Shown here: positions 1 to 9,092 of the stretch, one piece after another
How positions within the stretch are numbered: position 1 is the first letter of the stretch
How the letters are laid out: each line of letters starts with the position of its first letter
DNA from: Owenweeksia sp.
Lineage (GTDB): Bacteria > Bacteroidota > Bacteroidia > Flavobacteriales > Schleiferiaceae
Reading direction: 5' to 3'
Length of the DNA stretch: 64,000 nucleotides
NCBI GenBank assembly: GCA_002695025.1
Contig: NZNV01000019.1
Coordinates: 62,001-126,000 of the forward strand
Translations under genes and position numbers: made by a program
The notes under the pieces: generated by a model
Seen by the model: only the letters and a program-made list of their open reading frames with translations
What the model was told of the DNA's origin: nothing
Databases searched by the model: none

Positions 1-543
1 CTCATTGTTTCCTTGGTGGTGTACATTATTGTGTTGCAGTTTTTCCGCAATCCCAAGCGCTTTACAAAGGCGGATGAACAGGTAGTTATTGCCCCTGCAG
101 ACGGGCGAATAGTAGCCATTGAGGAAATTGAAGAGCAGGAATATTTCAAGGATAAAAGACTCCAGATCAGCATCTTTATGTCACCTGTAAACGTCCATGT
201 TAACCGCTATCCTGTTTCAGGAGAAGTGAAGTACGCCAAGTACCACCCAGGAGCTTACCTGGTGGCCTGGCATCCTAAGTCCAGCACATTGAATGAACGC
301 ACCACGGTGGTGGTTGAAACAAAATCAGGTATACCGGTTATGTATAAACAAATAGCCGGCCTGCTGGCCCGTAAGATCGTGATGTATGCCCGTGCCGGAG
401 CCCAGGCTGTCCAGGGACAGGATTCGGGCTTCATAAAATTCGGTTCGCGTGTAGATGTAGTTTTACCTCTTGATGCTAATGTGTTAGTAAAAGTTGGGGA
501 TAAAGCCCGTGGGGGAGAACAGGTTTTAGCAGAACTGAAGTAA
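1..543 (+). CDS. psd: phosphatidylserine decarboxylase, 5' end outside window
   Basis: Pyruvoyl enzyme that decarboxylates phosphatidylserine to phosphatidylethanolamine at the inner membrane. The frame is already open at base 1, so the N-terminus lies upstream. By comparison with the short PSD family of about 215-220 residues, roughly 40 residues are missing. The visible part starts in a hydrophobic segment and runs into FFRNPKR, then APADG, the NVHVNRYPVSG block typical of the family, and near the end FIKFGSRVD. The Gly-Ser pair at 442-447 is the expected self-cleavage site where Ser becomes the pyruvoyl group. The gene is followed after 34 bases by an acyl-CoA-binding protein gene on the same strand, so both may serve membrane lipid metabolism. 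Confidence 0.9.
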   Translation, partial: LIVSLVVYIIVLQFFRNPKRFTKADEQVVIAPADGRIVAIEEIEEQEYFKDKRLQISIFMSPVNVHVNRYPVSGEVKYAKYHPGAYLVAWHPKSSTLNERTTVVVETKSGIPVMYKQIAGLLARKIVMYARAGAQAVQGQDSGFIKFGSRVDVVLPLDANVLVKVGDKARGGEQVLAELK

Positions 544-577
544 ATTTGAATTAAAGCAAGCCTATTTGCCAATTGTC

Positions 578-895
578 ATGGGTGAGAATATAGACAAAAG
601 GGAAAAAGAATTCTGGCGGTATGTGGATATCGCCAATAAAATGCCTCCACAAACGGCTGATAATATGCTCATCGCCTATGCCTATTTTAAGCAGGCCACC
701 GAAGGGGATAATGACTCAGATCGTCCGCAGCAATCTTCCAACGTAATCCAGACCTTTAAACATGATGCCTGGAAAAGACTGGAGGGTATGCCTCAGGAAG
801 AAGCACGCGAAAAGTATATTGCTACTATTCAGGAATTACTGAAAATCAGTGAACAGGAAGACAGGCTGCCTGATGAACTCAAAGGTTCTGAATAA
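578..895 (+). CDS. acyl-CoA-binding protein family
   Basis: A 105-residue protein of the ACBP fold, a small four-helix carrier of long-chain acyl-CoA esters in the cytosol. The family signature is visible: YAYFKQATEGD, a DRP turn, then HDAWKRLEGM and a C-terminal helix ending in IQELLKI. Length is close to the usual 85-100 residues. I chose the ATG at 578; an in-frame TTG at 566 would only add four residues. It follows psd at short distance, which suggests an acyl-lipid role. Its 3' end overlaps the convergent cmk gene by 17 bases. ACBPs are standard in eukaryotes and patchy in bacteria, with Bacteroidota among the groups that have them. Confidence 0.82.
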   Translation: MGENIDKREKEFWRYVDIANKMPPQTADNMLIAYAYFKQATEGDNDSDRPQQSSNVIQTFKHDAWKRLEGMPQEEAREKYIATIQELLKISEQEDRLPDELKGSE

Positions 896-1571
896 TTTCC
901 TCGGCCCACCCCAACGCCAGTTTTAATTGCTCTTCAGCTGACATTTCGGAATTATCCAATATCCTGGCATCGTCAGCCCGGGTTAAGGGGCTATCTTCAC
1001 GAGTACTATCCTGCAAATCGCGCTGGCGAAGGTTGGCTTCCACTTCCTGCCGGGTAACTTCCATGCCTTTATGGCGTAATTCATCCAGCCTGCGTTGCAC
1101 CCGTACCTGGTCCCGGGCGGTCATAAATATCTTGAGCTCCGCATCCGGAAAAACCACGGTACCAATATCCCGGCCATCCATTACCACACCTCCCCGGGCT
1201 CCCATTTTTTTTTGTTCGGCCACCAGCTTATGACGCACCTCAGAAACGGCAGCCACTTCACTCACCTTATTGGATACCTCCATCCCTCTTATTTGCTTTT
1301 CTACGTTTTTACCGTTGAGAAACATATCAGAACCTTTACCGGATGAGCTTTTATCGAAATGAAGTTCAATGTCCGGAAGTTTCTCCACTAAGCTCTGTAC
1401 ATCAAGGGCCGGATGGAACAGATCATTTTGCAGAGCATAAAGAGTAACGGCCCGATACATAGCACCGGTATCCACGTAATTGTAACGTAATTGATACGCC
1501 ATCTGCCGGGCCATAGTGCTTTTGCCGGTTGAGGAATACCCATCAATAGCAATCGTGATTTTAGAGGTCAT
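879..1571 (-). CDS. cmk: cytidylate kinase
   Basis: Phosphorylates CMP and dCMP with ATP in pyrimidine nucleotide metabolism. The 230-residue protein has the P-loop GYSSTGKST at residues 11-19, the DTGAMYRA block after it, the GRDIGTVVFPDA motif and the late RxxxDxxR-type segment RQRDLQDSTRED. Length fits the bacterial Cmk family. The ATG overlaps the porQ stop by four bases (ATGA), so the two are translationally coupled; cmk next to porQ is a common arrangement in Bacteroidota. The 3' end overlaps the convergent ACBP gene. Confidence 0.96.
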   Translation of the reverse strand: MTSKITIAIDGYSSTGKSTMARQMAYQLRYNYVDTGAMYRAVTLYALQNDLFHPALDVQSLVEKLPDIELHFDKSSSGKGSDMFLNGKNVEKQIRGMEVSNKVSEVAAVSEVRHKLVAEQKKMGARGGVVMDGRDIGTVVFPDAELKIFMTARDQVRVQRRLDELRHKGMEVTRQEVEANLRQRDLQDSTREDSPLTRADDARILDNSEMSAEEQLKLALGWAEEIIQNL

Positions 1572-2605
1572 CTGGTGTTTTTTTTGCGCCTGAAATCACC
1601 AAAATCCGTGATCAGGGAAAAATGATTGGCACTACCGGCTACATGGTAAAGGTTACGACTATAATTAATGCGGAATTTGGAAATCTTTATACCCAAACCA
1701 AAGGAAAAACCAGCAGATGTTCTGCGGGTATCCAGGTTCAGTTCCTGTCTTTTACGGAAGTTATAACCAAACTGAACGTTAAAGCTGCGGGTGGGTGAAA
1801 ATTCCAGACCCAGCACCATATGTCTTAATACATTGTTCCACACCGAAGGGTAATTATCTTCTACCTCACCGGTAAATTGGTTTACGGTTACGTTGGTAGG
1901 ATCGTCATAGCGCAAATCCCATTTTTCCAACTGCTCAAAAGTAATTTGCCAGCGCAGGGGTAAATGTTCAAAACGGTTGGAAAACCCAAGTTGCAACTCA
2001 AATGGTAAAGGTTCCCTTTCGTCCGAATAAGGCTTGAACTGATACCCCATATTCTTGGCAACCAAGGCAATAACCAGCCTTTTGGACGGGATCTGGTAAG
2101 TAGCACTCAAATCGGCTGACATGCCATAGGAGTTGTAGGTATCGTAAATGGAGTTGATGAATCTTAAATTACCACCAAAACTCCAGTTGCTATCCAACTG
2201 ATACCCATATCCTGCCGTAAATGCATAATCCTGGGCCGTGAATAATCCTTGTTTTACACCTATAAGGTTGGTACGGTCAAAGTCACCGTAATCCACGTAA
2301 CGTGCCCCCAGATAAAAAGTACCTATTCCCTCAAAGTGGTACGCATAGTTCACATCACCAATGAGAATATCACTCATGTGATCGATAAGGCTGGTGGTAA
2401 ACTGGCCTGACATATTCTCATTGAGTAAAGAAGGATTGTACAGGGCAAAGTTAAGATCAGGCTCTGGGTTGGCTATAGCATTACTCCCCTGCCCTGCCAC
2501 CCTGGCCGAAGGCACAAGGTTCAAAAACTGGTAGGTAGCACTACCGCCAATTTGCGCATGGGCACCAAAAAAAGGAATAAAGAGAAGGACTAGCAGTTTC
2601 TTCAT
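1568..2605 (-). CDS. porQ: type IX secretion system protein PorQ
   Basis: A 345-residue outer-membrane barrel protein required for type IX secretion. It has a signal peptide (MKKLLVLLFIPFFGAHAQ) followed by the characteristic start of PorQ with YQFLNLVPSARVAGQG, a motif also shared with PorV/FadL-like proteins. The rest alternates aromatic and polar residues as in a beta barrel and ends with a basic tail. Known PorQ works with PorU, PorV and PorZ in attaching T9SS cargo to the cell surface. It is followed by cmk with a four-base overlap and preceded by lon 72 bases away on the same strand, a synteny seen in other Bacteroidota. Confidence 0.88.
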   Translation of the reverse strand: MKKLLVLLFIPFFGAHAQIGGSATYQFLNLVPSARVAGQGSNAIANPEPDLNFALYNPSLLNENMSGQFTTSLIDHMSDILIGDVNYAYHFEGIGTFYLGARYVDYGDFDRTNLIGVKQGLFTAQDYAFTAGYGYQLDSNWSFGGNLRFINSIYDTYNSYGMSADLSATYQIPSKRLVIALVAKNMGYQFKPYSDEREPLPFELQLGFSNRFEHLPLRWQITFEQLEKWDLRYDDPTNVTVNQFTGEVEDNYPSVWNNVLRHMVLGLEFSPTRSFNVQFGYNFRKRQELNLDTRRTSAGFSFGLGIKISKFRINYSRNLYHVAGSANHFSLITDFGDFRRKKNTR

Positions 2606-2677
2606 AGAGTTGCGAAAATATCATATACAACGGATATAATCGCGATTAATTACCAAGCTACCTTCAAATGGCATGAA

Positions 2678-5143
2678 TCAGGCCTTTGCTATTATCTTGA
2701 TCGGCTTTTTTACTTGTTCTTCAGTCAGCGCCAACCGGATCACCTCCATCATAGTTTCCACGTAGTGGAACTGTAAGCCATGGAGATAATCTTCGCGTAT
2801 TTCCTCAATATCCTTCCGGTTATCCTTGCACAGGATAATTTCCTTGATGCCAGCTCGTTTTGCGGCCAGGATTTTTTCTTTGATACCTCCTACCGGCAAC
2901 ACTTTTCCCCGTAGGGTGATCTCCCCGGTCATGGCAATATTCTTTTTCACTTTACGCTGGGTAAAGAGTGAGGCCAATGAAGTTAAAATAGTAATACCAG
3001 CTGAAGGTCCATCCTTAGGCGTGGCACCTTCAGGGAAGTGAATATGCACATCCCACTGCTCAAATACTTGCTGGCTTATATCAAAATCTTCAGAGTGGGC
3101 CCTTAAGTACGCCATGGCAATTACAGCTGATTCCTTCATTACATCTCCCAGGTTACCGGTTACGGTGAGTTTTCCTTTACCGGAACTCAGTGAAGATTCA
3201 ATAAACAGGATATCACCACCCACGGGGGTCCAGGCCAAACCCGTAACCACACCGGCTATATCATTTCCCTGATATTTATCCTTATTGAACCTTTTGGGAC
3301 CAAGAATGCTCTCCACATCCGCGGCCTTGGGCTTTACCTTATACTCAACCTCCATGGCCACACTTTTTGCTGCGTAGCGCGCCAGCTTAGCAATGACCTT
3401 ATCCAGTCCGCGAACTCCGGACTCACGCGTGTAGTTATCTACTACAAATTCCATGGTGCGCTTATCCAGGCTAAGGTCACCTTTCTTAAGCCCATGCTCT
3501 TTTAATTGCTTAGGCAACAAGTGTCTGCGGGCTATCTCTACCTTTTCTTCTATGGTATAACCATTGATCTCAATGATCTCCATCCGGTCTCTGAGAGCTG
3601 GATGGATGGTATTCAGATTATTGGCAGTAGCAATGAACATGACCTTACTTAAGTCATAGCCCATCTCCAGGTAATTATCGTAAAATTCACTGTTCTGCTC
3701 CGGGTCTAAAACTTCCAGCATGGCTGAGGAAGGATCCCCATGGCCATCACTTACCAGCTTATCAATTTCATCCAGTACAAAAACAGGATTGGAGGTTCCG
3801 GCCTTTTTAATATTCTGCACCACGCGGCCGGGCATTGCTCCAATATAAGTTTTACGGTGTCCGCGTATCTCAGCTTCATCACGCAAACCACCCAGTGACA
3901 TCCGGATGTACTTGCGTCCCAAGGCCTCGGCAATGGATTTTCCCAGGCTGGTCTTACCCACACCGGGAGGGCCATACAGACAAAGTATAGGCGATTTCAT
4001 ATCACCTTTCAGCTTTAATACGGCCAAGTGCTCTATGATGCGCTCCTTTACCTTGTCAAGACCATAATGATCACGGTCCAGTATCTTCTCCGCCTTTTTA
4101 AGGTCAAAAGAATCTTTGGAGTGTTGTTGCCAGGGCAGGTCGAGCATAAACTCCAGGTAATTGCGCTGAATACTGAATTCAGGAACCTGGGGATTTACAC
4201 GTTGTAGTTTTTTCAGCTCCTTGTCAAAGGTTTCCTTAACCTGTTTGGACCATTTTTTCTTTTCCCCTTTTTTACGCATTTCCTCAATCTCCGATTCCGA
4301 AGAGGAACCACCCAGTTCCTCCTGGATCTGCTTCATCTGTTGCTGCAGGAAATATTCACGCTGCTGCTGTTCGAACTCCGATTTAACCTTGCTCTGAATC
4401 TCATTTTTCATTTCCAGCATCTGCAATTCGGTATTCAAATGCTTCAAAATCTTCTTCGCGCGGTCATCCATATCATTCATCTCCAGCAACTCCTGCTTTT
4501 GAGGAACATCCAGGTTCATATTGGAGGATATGAAATTCAATAGGAAGTTGTCACTCTCAATATTATTCAGGGCAAATGCCGCCTCACTGGGAATATTGGG
4601 TGATTCTTTAATGATCTTAAGGGCCAAGTCCTTTATCGTATCGATCAATACTTTGGATTCAGCCGACTTTTTATCCCTGCTGCGGTCACGCATAATACGG
4701 ACCCTGGCCTTCATATAAGGCTCTTCTTCCGTAATCTCTTCTATCGTAAACCTTTTTTTACCTTGTATGATGACCGTAGTGTTTCCATCCGGCATTTTGA
4801 ACATCCGCACGATGCGCGCCACCGTTCCAGTCTTGTATACATCCTTACCCCCAGGATCTTCATTTTCAGCATCCAACTGGCTTACTACGCCAATAATCTT
4901 ATTTTCCTTATTGGCCTGCCGCAAAAGCTGAATGGATTTATCCCTGCCAGCGGTTATGGGTATTACCACTCCCGGAAAAAGCACCGTATTACGTAGCGGT
5001 AATAGAGCAAGATTTTCAGGAGTTTCCTCCTGGTCCATCAACTCCTCATCCTCATTGGTCATTAAGGGGATAAACTCGGCATCTTCATAAACCACATTAT
5101 CCAATGACAGGCTGTCTATATTGATAAAGTCTTTGATCTTCAT
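2678..5143 (-). CDS. lon: endopeptidase La (Lon protease)
   Basis: ATP-dependent cytosolic serine protease for damaged and regulatory proteins. Domains in order: N-terminal substrate-binding LAN domain beginning LALLPLRNTVLFPGVV, a long coiled-coil region with FEQQQREYFLQQQM, the AAA+ module with Walker A GPPGVGKT near residue 391 and Walker B VFVLDEID, then the protease domain with the catalytic Ser in DGPSAG near residue 714 and the catalytic Lys in GGIKEKILAAKRAG. Length of 821 residues is normal. The start at 5143 (MKIKDFINID) was chosen over ATGs 66 and 27 bases upstream because the extra residues do not resemble the family. Short TGAC repeats lie upstream, listed separately. Confidence 0.96.
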   Translation of the reverse strand: MKIKDFINIDSLSLDNVVYEDAEFIPLMTNEDEELMDQEETPENLALLPLRNTVLFPGVVIPITAGRDKSIQLLRQANKENKIIGVVSQLDAENEDPGGKDVYKTGTVARIVRMFKMPDGNTTVIIQGKKRFTIEEITEEEPYMKARVRIMRDRSRDKKSAESKVLIDTIKDLALKIIKESPNIPSEAAFALNNIESDNFLLNFISSNMNLDVPQKQELLEMNDMDDRAKKILKHLNTELQMLEMKNEIQSKVKSEFEQQQREYFLQQQMKQIQEELGGSSSESEIEEMRKKGEKKKWSKQVKETFDKELKKLQRVNPQVPEFSIQRNYLEFMLDLPWQQHSKDSFDLKKAEKILDRDHYGLDKVKERIIEHLAVLKLKGDMKSPILCLYGPPGVGKTSLGKSIAEALGRKYIRMSLGGLRDEAEIRGHRKTYIGAMPGRVVQNIKKAGTSNPVFVLDEIDKLVSDGHGDPSSAMLEVLDPEQNSEFYDNYLEMGYDLSKVMFIATANNLNTIHPALRDRMEIIEINGYTIEEKVEIARRHLLPKQLKEHGLKKGDLSLDKRTMEFVVDNYTRESGVRGLDKVIAKLARYAAKSVAMEVEYKVKPKAADVESILGPKRFNKDKYQGNDIAGVVTGLAWTPVGGDILFIESSLSSGKGKLTVTGNLGDVMKESAVIAMAYLRAHSEDFDISQQVFEQWDVHIHFPEGATPKDGPSAGITILTSLASLFTQRKVKKNIAMTGEITLRGKVLPVGGIKEKILAAKRAGIKEIILCKDNRKDIEEIREDYLHGLQFHYVETMMEVIRLALTEEQVKKPIKIIAKA

Positions 5144-5159
5144 GTATGATTTTTTGAGC

Positions 5160-5190
5160 CATAATGACATATTAACGTCACTGTCAGGCC
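5160..5190 (-). promoter_or_regulatory. TGAC repeat cluster upstream of lon
   Basis: Within 50 bases upstream of the chosen lon start the plus strand reads TGACATATTAACGTCA, four-base inverted arms TGAC/GTCA around eight bases. A further GTCA lies a few bases beyond, giving TGAC-N2-TGAC on the gene strand. This could be a regulator half-site array for a heat- or stress-inducible promoter, but the arms are very short and chance occurrence is quite possible. No CIRCE element or E. coli-type heat-shock promoter is evident here. Confidence 0.2.
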
Positions 5191-5235
5191 AGGCGTCTAT
5201 AAAAGTCAATAGCTATGCCAAAAGACGGGTTAAAC

Positions 5236-6405
5236 CTACTTCTGGCGATACCCTGAAGTTTCGTCAAAAACGTGCCTTAGGATATTACTCTCCACCTTAT
5301 CCAACTCAATACCCCTACGCTCCATAACCAGAGAAGCGGTGGTCATGGCTTTATCAAAGTTATAGGTAGTAAAGCCCGATGCTCCTCCCCAACTGAAGGA
5401 GGGAACAAAATTTCTGGGAAAACCTGAACCGAAGATATTGGCACTGACCCCTACTACCGTTCCGGTATTGAACATGGTATTAATTCCACATTTGGAATGG
5501 TCCCCCATTATAAGACCACAGAACTGCAGGCCAGTTTTTTCAAATCCCTGGTGCGGATAGCTCCATAGCTTTACTTCATCATAATTGTTCTTAAGGTTGG
5601 AGTTATTGGAGTCTGCACCGATATTACACCACTCACCCAGAACAGAATTGCCAAGAAAACCATCATGACCTTTATTGGAGTAACCGGTAATTACTGAATT
5701 ATTTACCTCTCCTCCTACTTTTGAATGGGGCCCCACGGTGGTAGCCCCGTATATTTTAGTGGCTAGCTTGAGCTGCGAATGCTCACAAAGAGCCAGCCCC
5801 CCCCTTATTACCGAACCTTCCATAACCGAGGAGTCCTTGCCCAGGTATATCGGTCCGGAAAGGGTATTGAACACTGCACATTCGGCTTCCACCCCATCTT
5901 CCACAAAAATTCGGTCGCCTAATACCGTATTGGTAGAACTCAGTGACGCACTTGTGCGCCCTTTAGTGATCAGGTTAAAATCGGCCTCCAGTTCTTCGGC
6001 ATTGGATGAAAATATTTTCCACGGCCTGCTGATATGACTAAAAGGTCCTGTAAACTCAACCTTCCTAAGCTCTTCACTAAAGCCTACTGACGAAGCATCT
6101 CCTTTATGAGCAATCGGTACATCACCGAATTGCAGACATTCTCCTTCTCCCAGACGATCAATTGCATGTACCATTTCCTCCGTTGGGCAAACACTTCCGT
6201 TCACGAATACCACGGAACCTTGCAGATTATGCGTGTATTTATCCGAAAGATAGGGCACAGTTTGGTAAGTCAATTCACCCTTCAGGTAATGTTGCCACTT
6301 TTCCCGGATAGTCAATATTCCCACCCGTATTTCGGCTACAGGGCGAGTAAAGGTCAGGGGTAACAGATGTGGACGCTCAGTAAGGTCTGTCAGTATAAAG
6401 TTCAT
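5236..6405 (-). CDS. GlmU-like putative sugar nucleotidyltransferase with left-handed beta-helix
   Basis: A 389-residue protein of the Bacteroidota 'GlmU family'. The N-terminus MNFILTDLTERPHLLPLTFT matches the degenerate nucleotidyltransferase-like domain of that family, and from about residue 190 the sequence turns into hexapeptide-repeat material (IYLGKDSSVMEGSVIRGG, TTVGPHSKVGGEVNNSVI, VLGEWCNIGADSNNSN), the left-handed beta-helix of acyltransferases. True GlmU has the GxGTRM nucleotide loop at its N-terminus; that is absent here, so the nucleotidyltransferase activity and exact substrate are uncertain. The start at 6405 is preferred to an ATG 18 bases upstream. It is next to rpmE2, a common pairing in this phylum, but a terminator separates them. 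Confidence 0.75.
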   Translation of the reverse strand: MNFILTDLTERPHLLPLTFTRPVAEIRVGILTIREKWQHYLKGELTYQTVPYLSDKYTHNLQGSVVFVNGSVCPTEEMVHAIDRLGEGECLQFGDVPIAHKGDASSVGFSEELRKVEFTGPFSHISRPWKIFSSNAEELEADFNLITKGRTSASLSSTNTVLGDRIFVEDGVEAECAVFNTLSGPIYLGKDSSVMEGSVIRGGLALCEHSQLKLATKIYGATTVGPHSKVGGEVNNSVITGYSNKGHDGFLGNSVLGEWCNIGADSNNSNLKNNYDEVKLWSYPHQGFEKTGLQFCGLIMGDHSKCGINTMFNTGTVVGVSANIFGSGFPRNFVPSFSWGGASGFTTYNFDKAMTTASLVMERRGIELDKVESNILRHVFDETSGYRQK

Positions 6406-6463
6406 GCGGAAAAGTGTTTGCAACGAAAATAAAGGGATTATTTAAAATTTGAAGTAGGGGCAT

Positions 6464-6493
6464 AAAAAAACCCTCGTTATAACGAGGGTTTTT
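6464..6493. terminator. bidirectional rho-independent terminator
   Basis: Thirteen-base near-perfect inverted repeat with core CCCTCGTTATAACGAGGG, flanked by an A run on the left and a T run on the right, so it can act on either strand. It lies 26 bases beyond the rpmE2 stop and ends its minus-strand transcript before the GlmU-like gene. Confidence 0.9.
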
Positions 6494-6519
6494 ACAAGAT
6501 CTTTGAATCATTCAAGAGC

Positions 6520-6771
6520 TTATTTCTTGAACTTAGCGTAACGGTTACGGAATTTATCCACACGTCCTGCTGTATCCACAAGTTTCATCTTACCGGTATA
6601 ATAGGGGTGAGAAGTAGCGGAGATCTCCATTTTAATCAGTGGATACTCAACTCCATCAACCTCCGCAGTTTCACGGCTTTCCGCACATGAACGGGTAAGG
6701 ATGGTCTCACCGTTGCTCATGTCGCGAAAAGCAACCGTACGGTAATTATCTGGGTGAATGTCTTTTTTCAT
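6520..6771 (-). CDS. rpmE2: 50S ribosomal protein L31, type B
   Basis: An 83-residue large-subunit ribosomal protein. MKKDIHPDNYRTVAFRDMSNG and SHPYYTGKMKLVDTAGRVDKF are diagnostic of L31. It lacks the zinc-binding CxxC pair of type A L31, which together with the inserted central loop makes it the type B (zinc-independent) form normal for Bacteroidota. The ATG at 6771 is chosen because an upstream in-frame ATG at 6852 lies within the predicted promoter. A strong terminator follows. Confidence 0.96.
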   Translation of the reverse strand: MKKDIHPDNYRTVAFRDMSNGETILTRSCAESRETAEVDGVEYPLIKMEISATSHPYYTGKMKLVDTAGRVDKFRNRYAKFKK

Positions 6772-6821
6772 AATGCTGTATTCTTTAGCGCTAGGATTTT
6801 GCCCAACTTTTAAAAGGGCTG

Positions 6822-6852
6822 CAAAGATATAATAATCCTGTACTTTTGCCAA
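6822..6852 (-). promoter_or_regulatory. Bacteroidota-type promoter of rpmE2
   Basis: On the minus strand a -7 box TATCTTTG (plus-strand 6822-6829) is preceded by a -33 TTG (6850-6852) with 20 bases between them, matching the TTG / TAnnTTTG pattern of the phylum's main sigma factor. It predicts a leader of roughly 45 bases before the ATG at 6771. Confidence 0.6.
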
Positions 6853-6916
6853 GTGTTTTAAACAGAATAAAAACCGCCTTTACAATTTTCCAAGTTAAAC
6901 ATCCGTTACTTGCTGT

Positions 6917-8407
6917 ATGAAGAACCTAATTTTTACAGGAATTATCCTTTCGCTGATAGCCGCAGCAGCCTGCCGCAAAGATAACGTTATTAAAACTGAA
7001 GGCGTTAATCTGAAGTTTTCAACGGATACCGTTTTCCTGGATACCGTTTTTAATACGGTTGGTTCCAGCACCTATACGCTGAAGGTTTACAATCCCGAAT
7101 CCGAAAAAGTAGTAGTAGATAATATCCGTCTTGAAAACCAGTCCAGCTGCTACCGTTTGAACATTAATGGAAAAGCTGGTAATAACCTTAGCAACATTGA
7201 GATCCTTCCCCAAGATAGTATCTACATTTTTATTGAAATAACTGCGGGCTCCTGCTCTACCCCGGAAATGGTGTATGAAGACCGTATCCTTTTTGAAAAT
7301 AAAGGCACCCAACAGGATGTTAGACTGGTTTCTCTTGTTTGGGATGCAAAATTCCACTATCCCAATAAGTTCCTGATTTCCGGCACAGGACCTAACTCTG
7401 TTTTTATCCCCTACTCTATTATAGACTGTAATACGACCTGGAGACGCGGTGAACGCCACGTTATTTATGGTTACGCTGTAGTGGATGAAGGCTGTGAGCT
7501 TATTATTGAACCCGATGTGGAAGTCTATTTCCACAATAACAGTGGTTTATGGGTATTTAACGGAGGGCGGTTAAAAGTTGCGGAAGGCGCCAGCACCGGC
7601 ATTGGTGATTCCGTATTATTTACCAGTGACCGGCTGGAACCTTCCTACGAAAACATTCCAGGCCAGTGGGGTGGTGTATTAGGAGGTATTTTCATTGACG
7701 ACAGCGCCCGGTGTATCATCAACAATGCGGTGATAAAAAATTCGGAAAATGCCATACGGCTGGATAGTGCACAGTTTCCCGATCAGCTTACTATTACCAA
7801 TAGCTATATCCTGAATTCTTCACGTACCGGAATTTTTGGCGGTTTTGGAAGTGTAAAGGCTGAGAACCTGGTGGTGGCTAATTCAGGGTATTACAGCCTC
7901 TTCTGCTACGGGGGTAATTACGAGTTCCTGCACTGCACCTTTGCCAATTACTGGACCCAATCAACCCGTACGGTACCGGCAGTCTATCTCACCAACTACT
8001 TTGATTTCAGGGAAGAGGACGGCAGTAATCTAAGGGTAGTACGGCCTCTGCAAAAGGCGTATTTCGGGAATTGCATTGTTTACGGAAATAACCCGCAGGA
8101 ACTGGGTATTGAAAAAGACGATGCCGGTATACTGAACTATCAGTTCAATCATGCTCTCCTCAAGCTGGACCGTGATGAGGAGGATCGTGGGTTTGATGTT
8201 ACGGGGCCAAGCTTTACATCACCGGTAGTTAACCGGGATCCGGGCTTTGTTGACGTGGATCAAAACCAATATGACCTTACGGAAACTTCACAGGCTATTG
8301 ACCAGGGTAACGGCCAGGATGCACTTCAAGTAAACCTGGATTTGAAAGGTAGAGTCCGAAACATTGACGGAGACCCGGACCTTGGGGCTTTTGAATACCA
8401 GAAATAA
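6917..8407 (+). CDS. lipoprotein with right-handed beta-helix and choice-of-anchor Q-type end
   Basis: A 496-residue predicted lipoprotein. The signal peptide ends in AAAC with the lipidated Cys at residue 19, followed by RKDN. The middle has irregular repeats such as NNAVIKNSENAIRL and ITNSYILNSSRTGIFGG, typical of right-handed parallel beta-helices, and it closes with the segment LDLKGRVRNIDGDPDLGAFEY that is recurrent at the end of 'choice-of-anchor Q' proteins. Such proteins are envelope- or surface-associated; no catalytic residues can be named and polysaccharide binding is only a guess. It stands alone between rpmE2 and a convergent barrel gene six bases away. Confidence 0.72.
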   Translation: MKNLIFTGIILSLIAAAACRKDNVIKTEGVNLKFSTDTVFLDTVFNTVGSSTYTLKVYNPESEKVVVDNIRLENQSSCYRLNINGKAGNNLSNIEILPQDSIYIFIEITAGSCSTPEMVYEDRILFENKGTQQDVRLVSLVWDAKFHYPNKFLISGTGPNSVFIPYSIIDCNTTWRRGERHVIYGYAVVDEGCELIIEPDVEVYFHNNSGLWVFNGGRLKVAEGASTGIGDSVLFTSDRLEPSYENIPGQWGGVLGGIFIDDSARCIINNAVIKNSENAIRLDSAQFPDQLTITNSYILNSSRTGIFGGFGSVKAENLVVANSGYYSLFCYGGNYEFLHCTFANYWTQSTRTVPAVYLTNYFDFREEDGSNLRVVRPLQKAYFGNCIVYGNNPQELGIEKDDAGILNYQFNHALLKLDRDEEDRGFDVTGPSFTSPVVNRDPGFVDVDQNQYDLTETSQAIDQGNGQDALQVNLDLKGRVRNIDGDPDLGAFEYQK

Positions 8408-8413
8408 TATCCT

Positions 8414-9076
8414 TTAAAATACCAGCAAGCTATAACTAACACGAATGCTACCCAGGGCGTCATTATTAGTTAACTGTCTCTTGTATTCAAAGCCATCCAG
8501 ATGATCTGTTCCGGTGGAGTGGAACACTGCTTCCAAACGAAGAACACCTTTAAAACTGGTCCTGAATTTAAACCCAAAACCTCCGTAAAAGGCAAAGCCT
8601 GAGTATGAATTGGGGTAAAGATCAATATTTTCCGGTACCAGGTTGCTTATGGTCAGGGTTGGATTATAAGCCAAAAAACCTCCTCCTGCTTTAATGTACA
8701 AGCCAAACTTCCTGTCGTAATGATATTTACCAAAGCGTATAAAGTTAGCCTCTGCAAAAAGGTTAGCCTGGGTAACACTGGTTGATACACTGAGGCCACG
8801 AGTAGGATAGTCATGGTTTTCATCATTGGCATAAAACCAACCGTAATGTGCCTCTGCACCCATCGCAAACCAGTCGTTAAAGTGGCGCATGGCATAAATC
8901 CCGAAATCCGGACGCACCTCATCAAGCATGGCCGCTACGCTATTGCTGGTTGCAATATCACCTCCGTAATTCAGAGTTCCTACGGACAAACCATATTCTG
9001 AATAAGCCAGTTTCTGGGCCTGTGTGCATATAGCTCCCAAAGAAAAAATAGCAGCAAGAAACAATTTTCGACTCAT
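8414..9076 (-). CDS. outer-membrane beta-barrel protein, DUF6089-like
   Basis: A 220-residue secreted protein. The signal peptide MSRKLFLAAIFSLGAICTQA is followed by SEYGLSVGTLNYGGDIA, which resembles the start of the DUF6089 barrel family, and by amphipathic strands with many Tyr, Phe and Gly, ending in a strand with terminal aromatic residue (YSLLVF). The start at 9076 puts the signal peptide at the N-terminus; an upstream in-frame start would add 25 residues inside yaaA's end. It lies 16 bases after the yaaA stop on the same strand, so they may be cotranscribed. No specific ligand or partner is visible. Confidence 0.7.
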   Translation of the reverse strand: MSRKLFLAAIFSLGAICTQAQKLAYSEYGLSVGTLNYGGDIATSNSVAAMLDEVRPDFGIYAMRHFNDWFAMGAEAHYGWFYANDENHDYPTRGLSVSTSVTQANLFAEANFIRFGKYHYDRKFGLYIKAGGGFLAYNPTLTISNLVPENIDLYPNSYSGFAFYGGFGFKFRTSFKGVLRLEAVFHSTGTDHLDGFEYKRQLTNNDALGSIRVSYSLLVF

Positions 9077-9092
9077 TCGGACTCGTTTAAAA

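Noticed and set aside
5144-5235. CIRCE-type heat-shock operator before lon
   Set aside because: The TTAGCACTC-N9-GAGTGCTAA motif is absent; only short TGAC repeats are present.
7019-7534. 171-codon minus-strand frame
   Set aside because: Antisense to the beta-helix lipoprotein gene, which has a clean lipobox and end motif.
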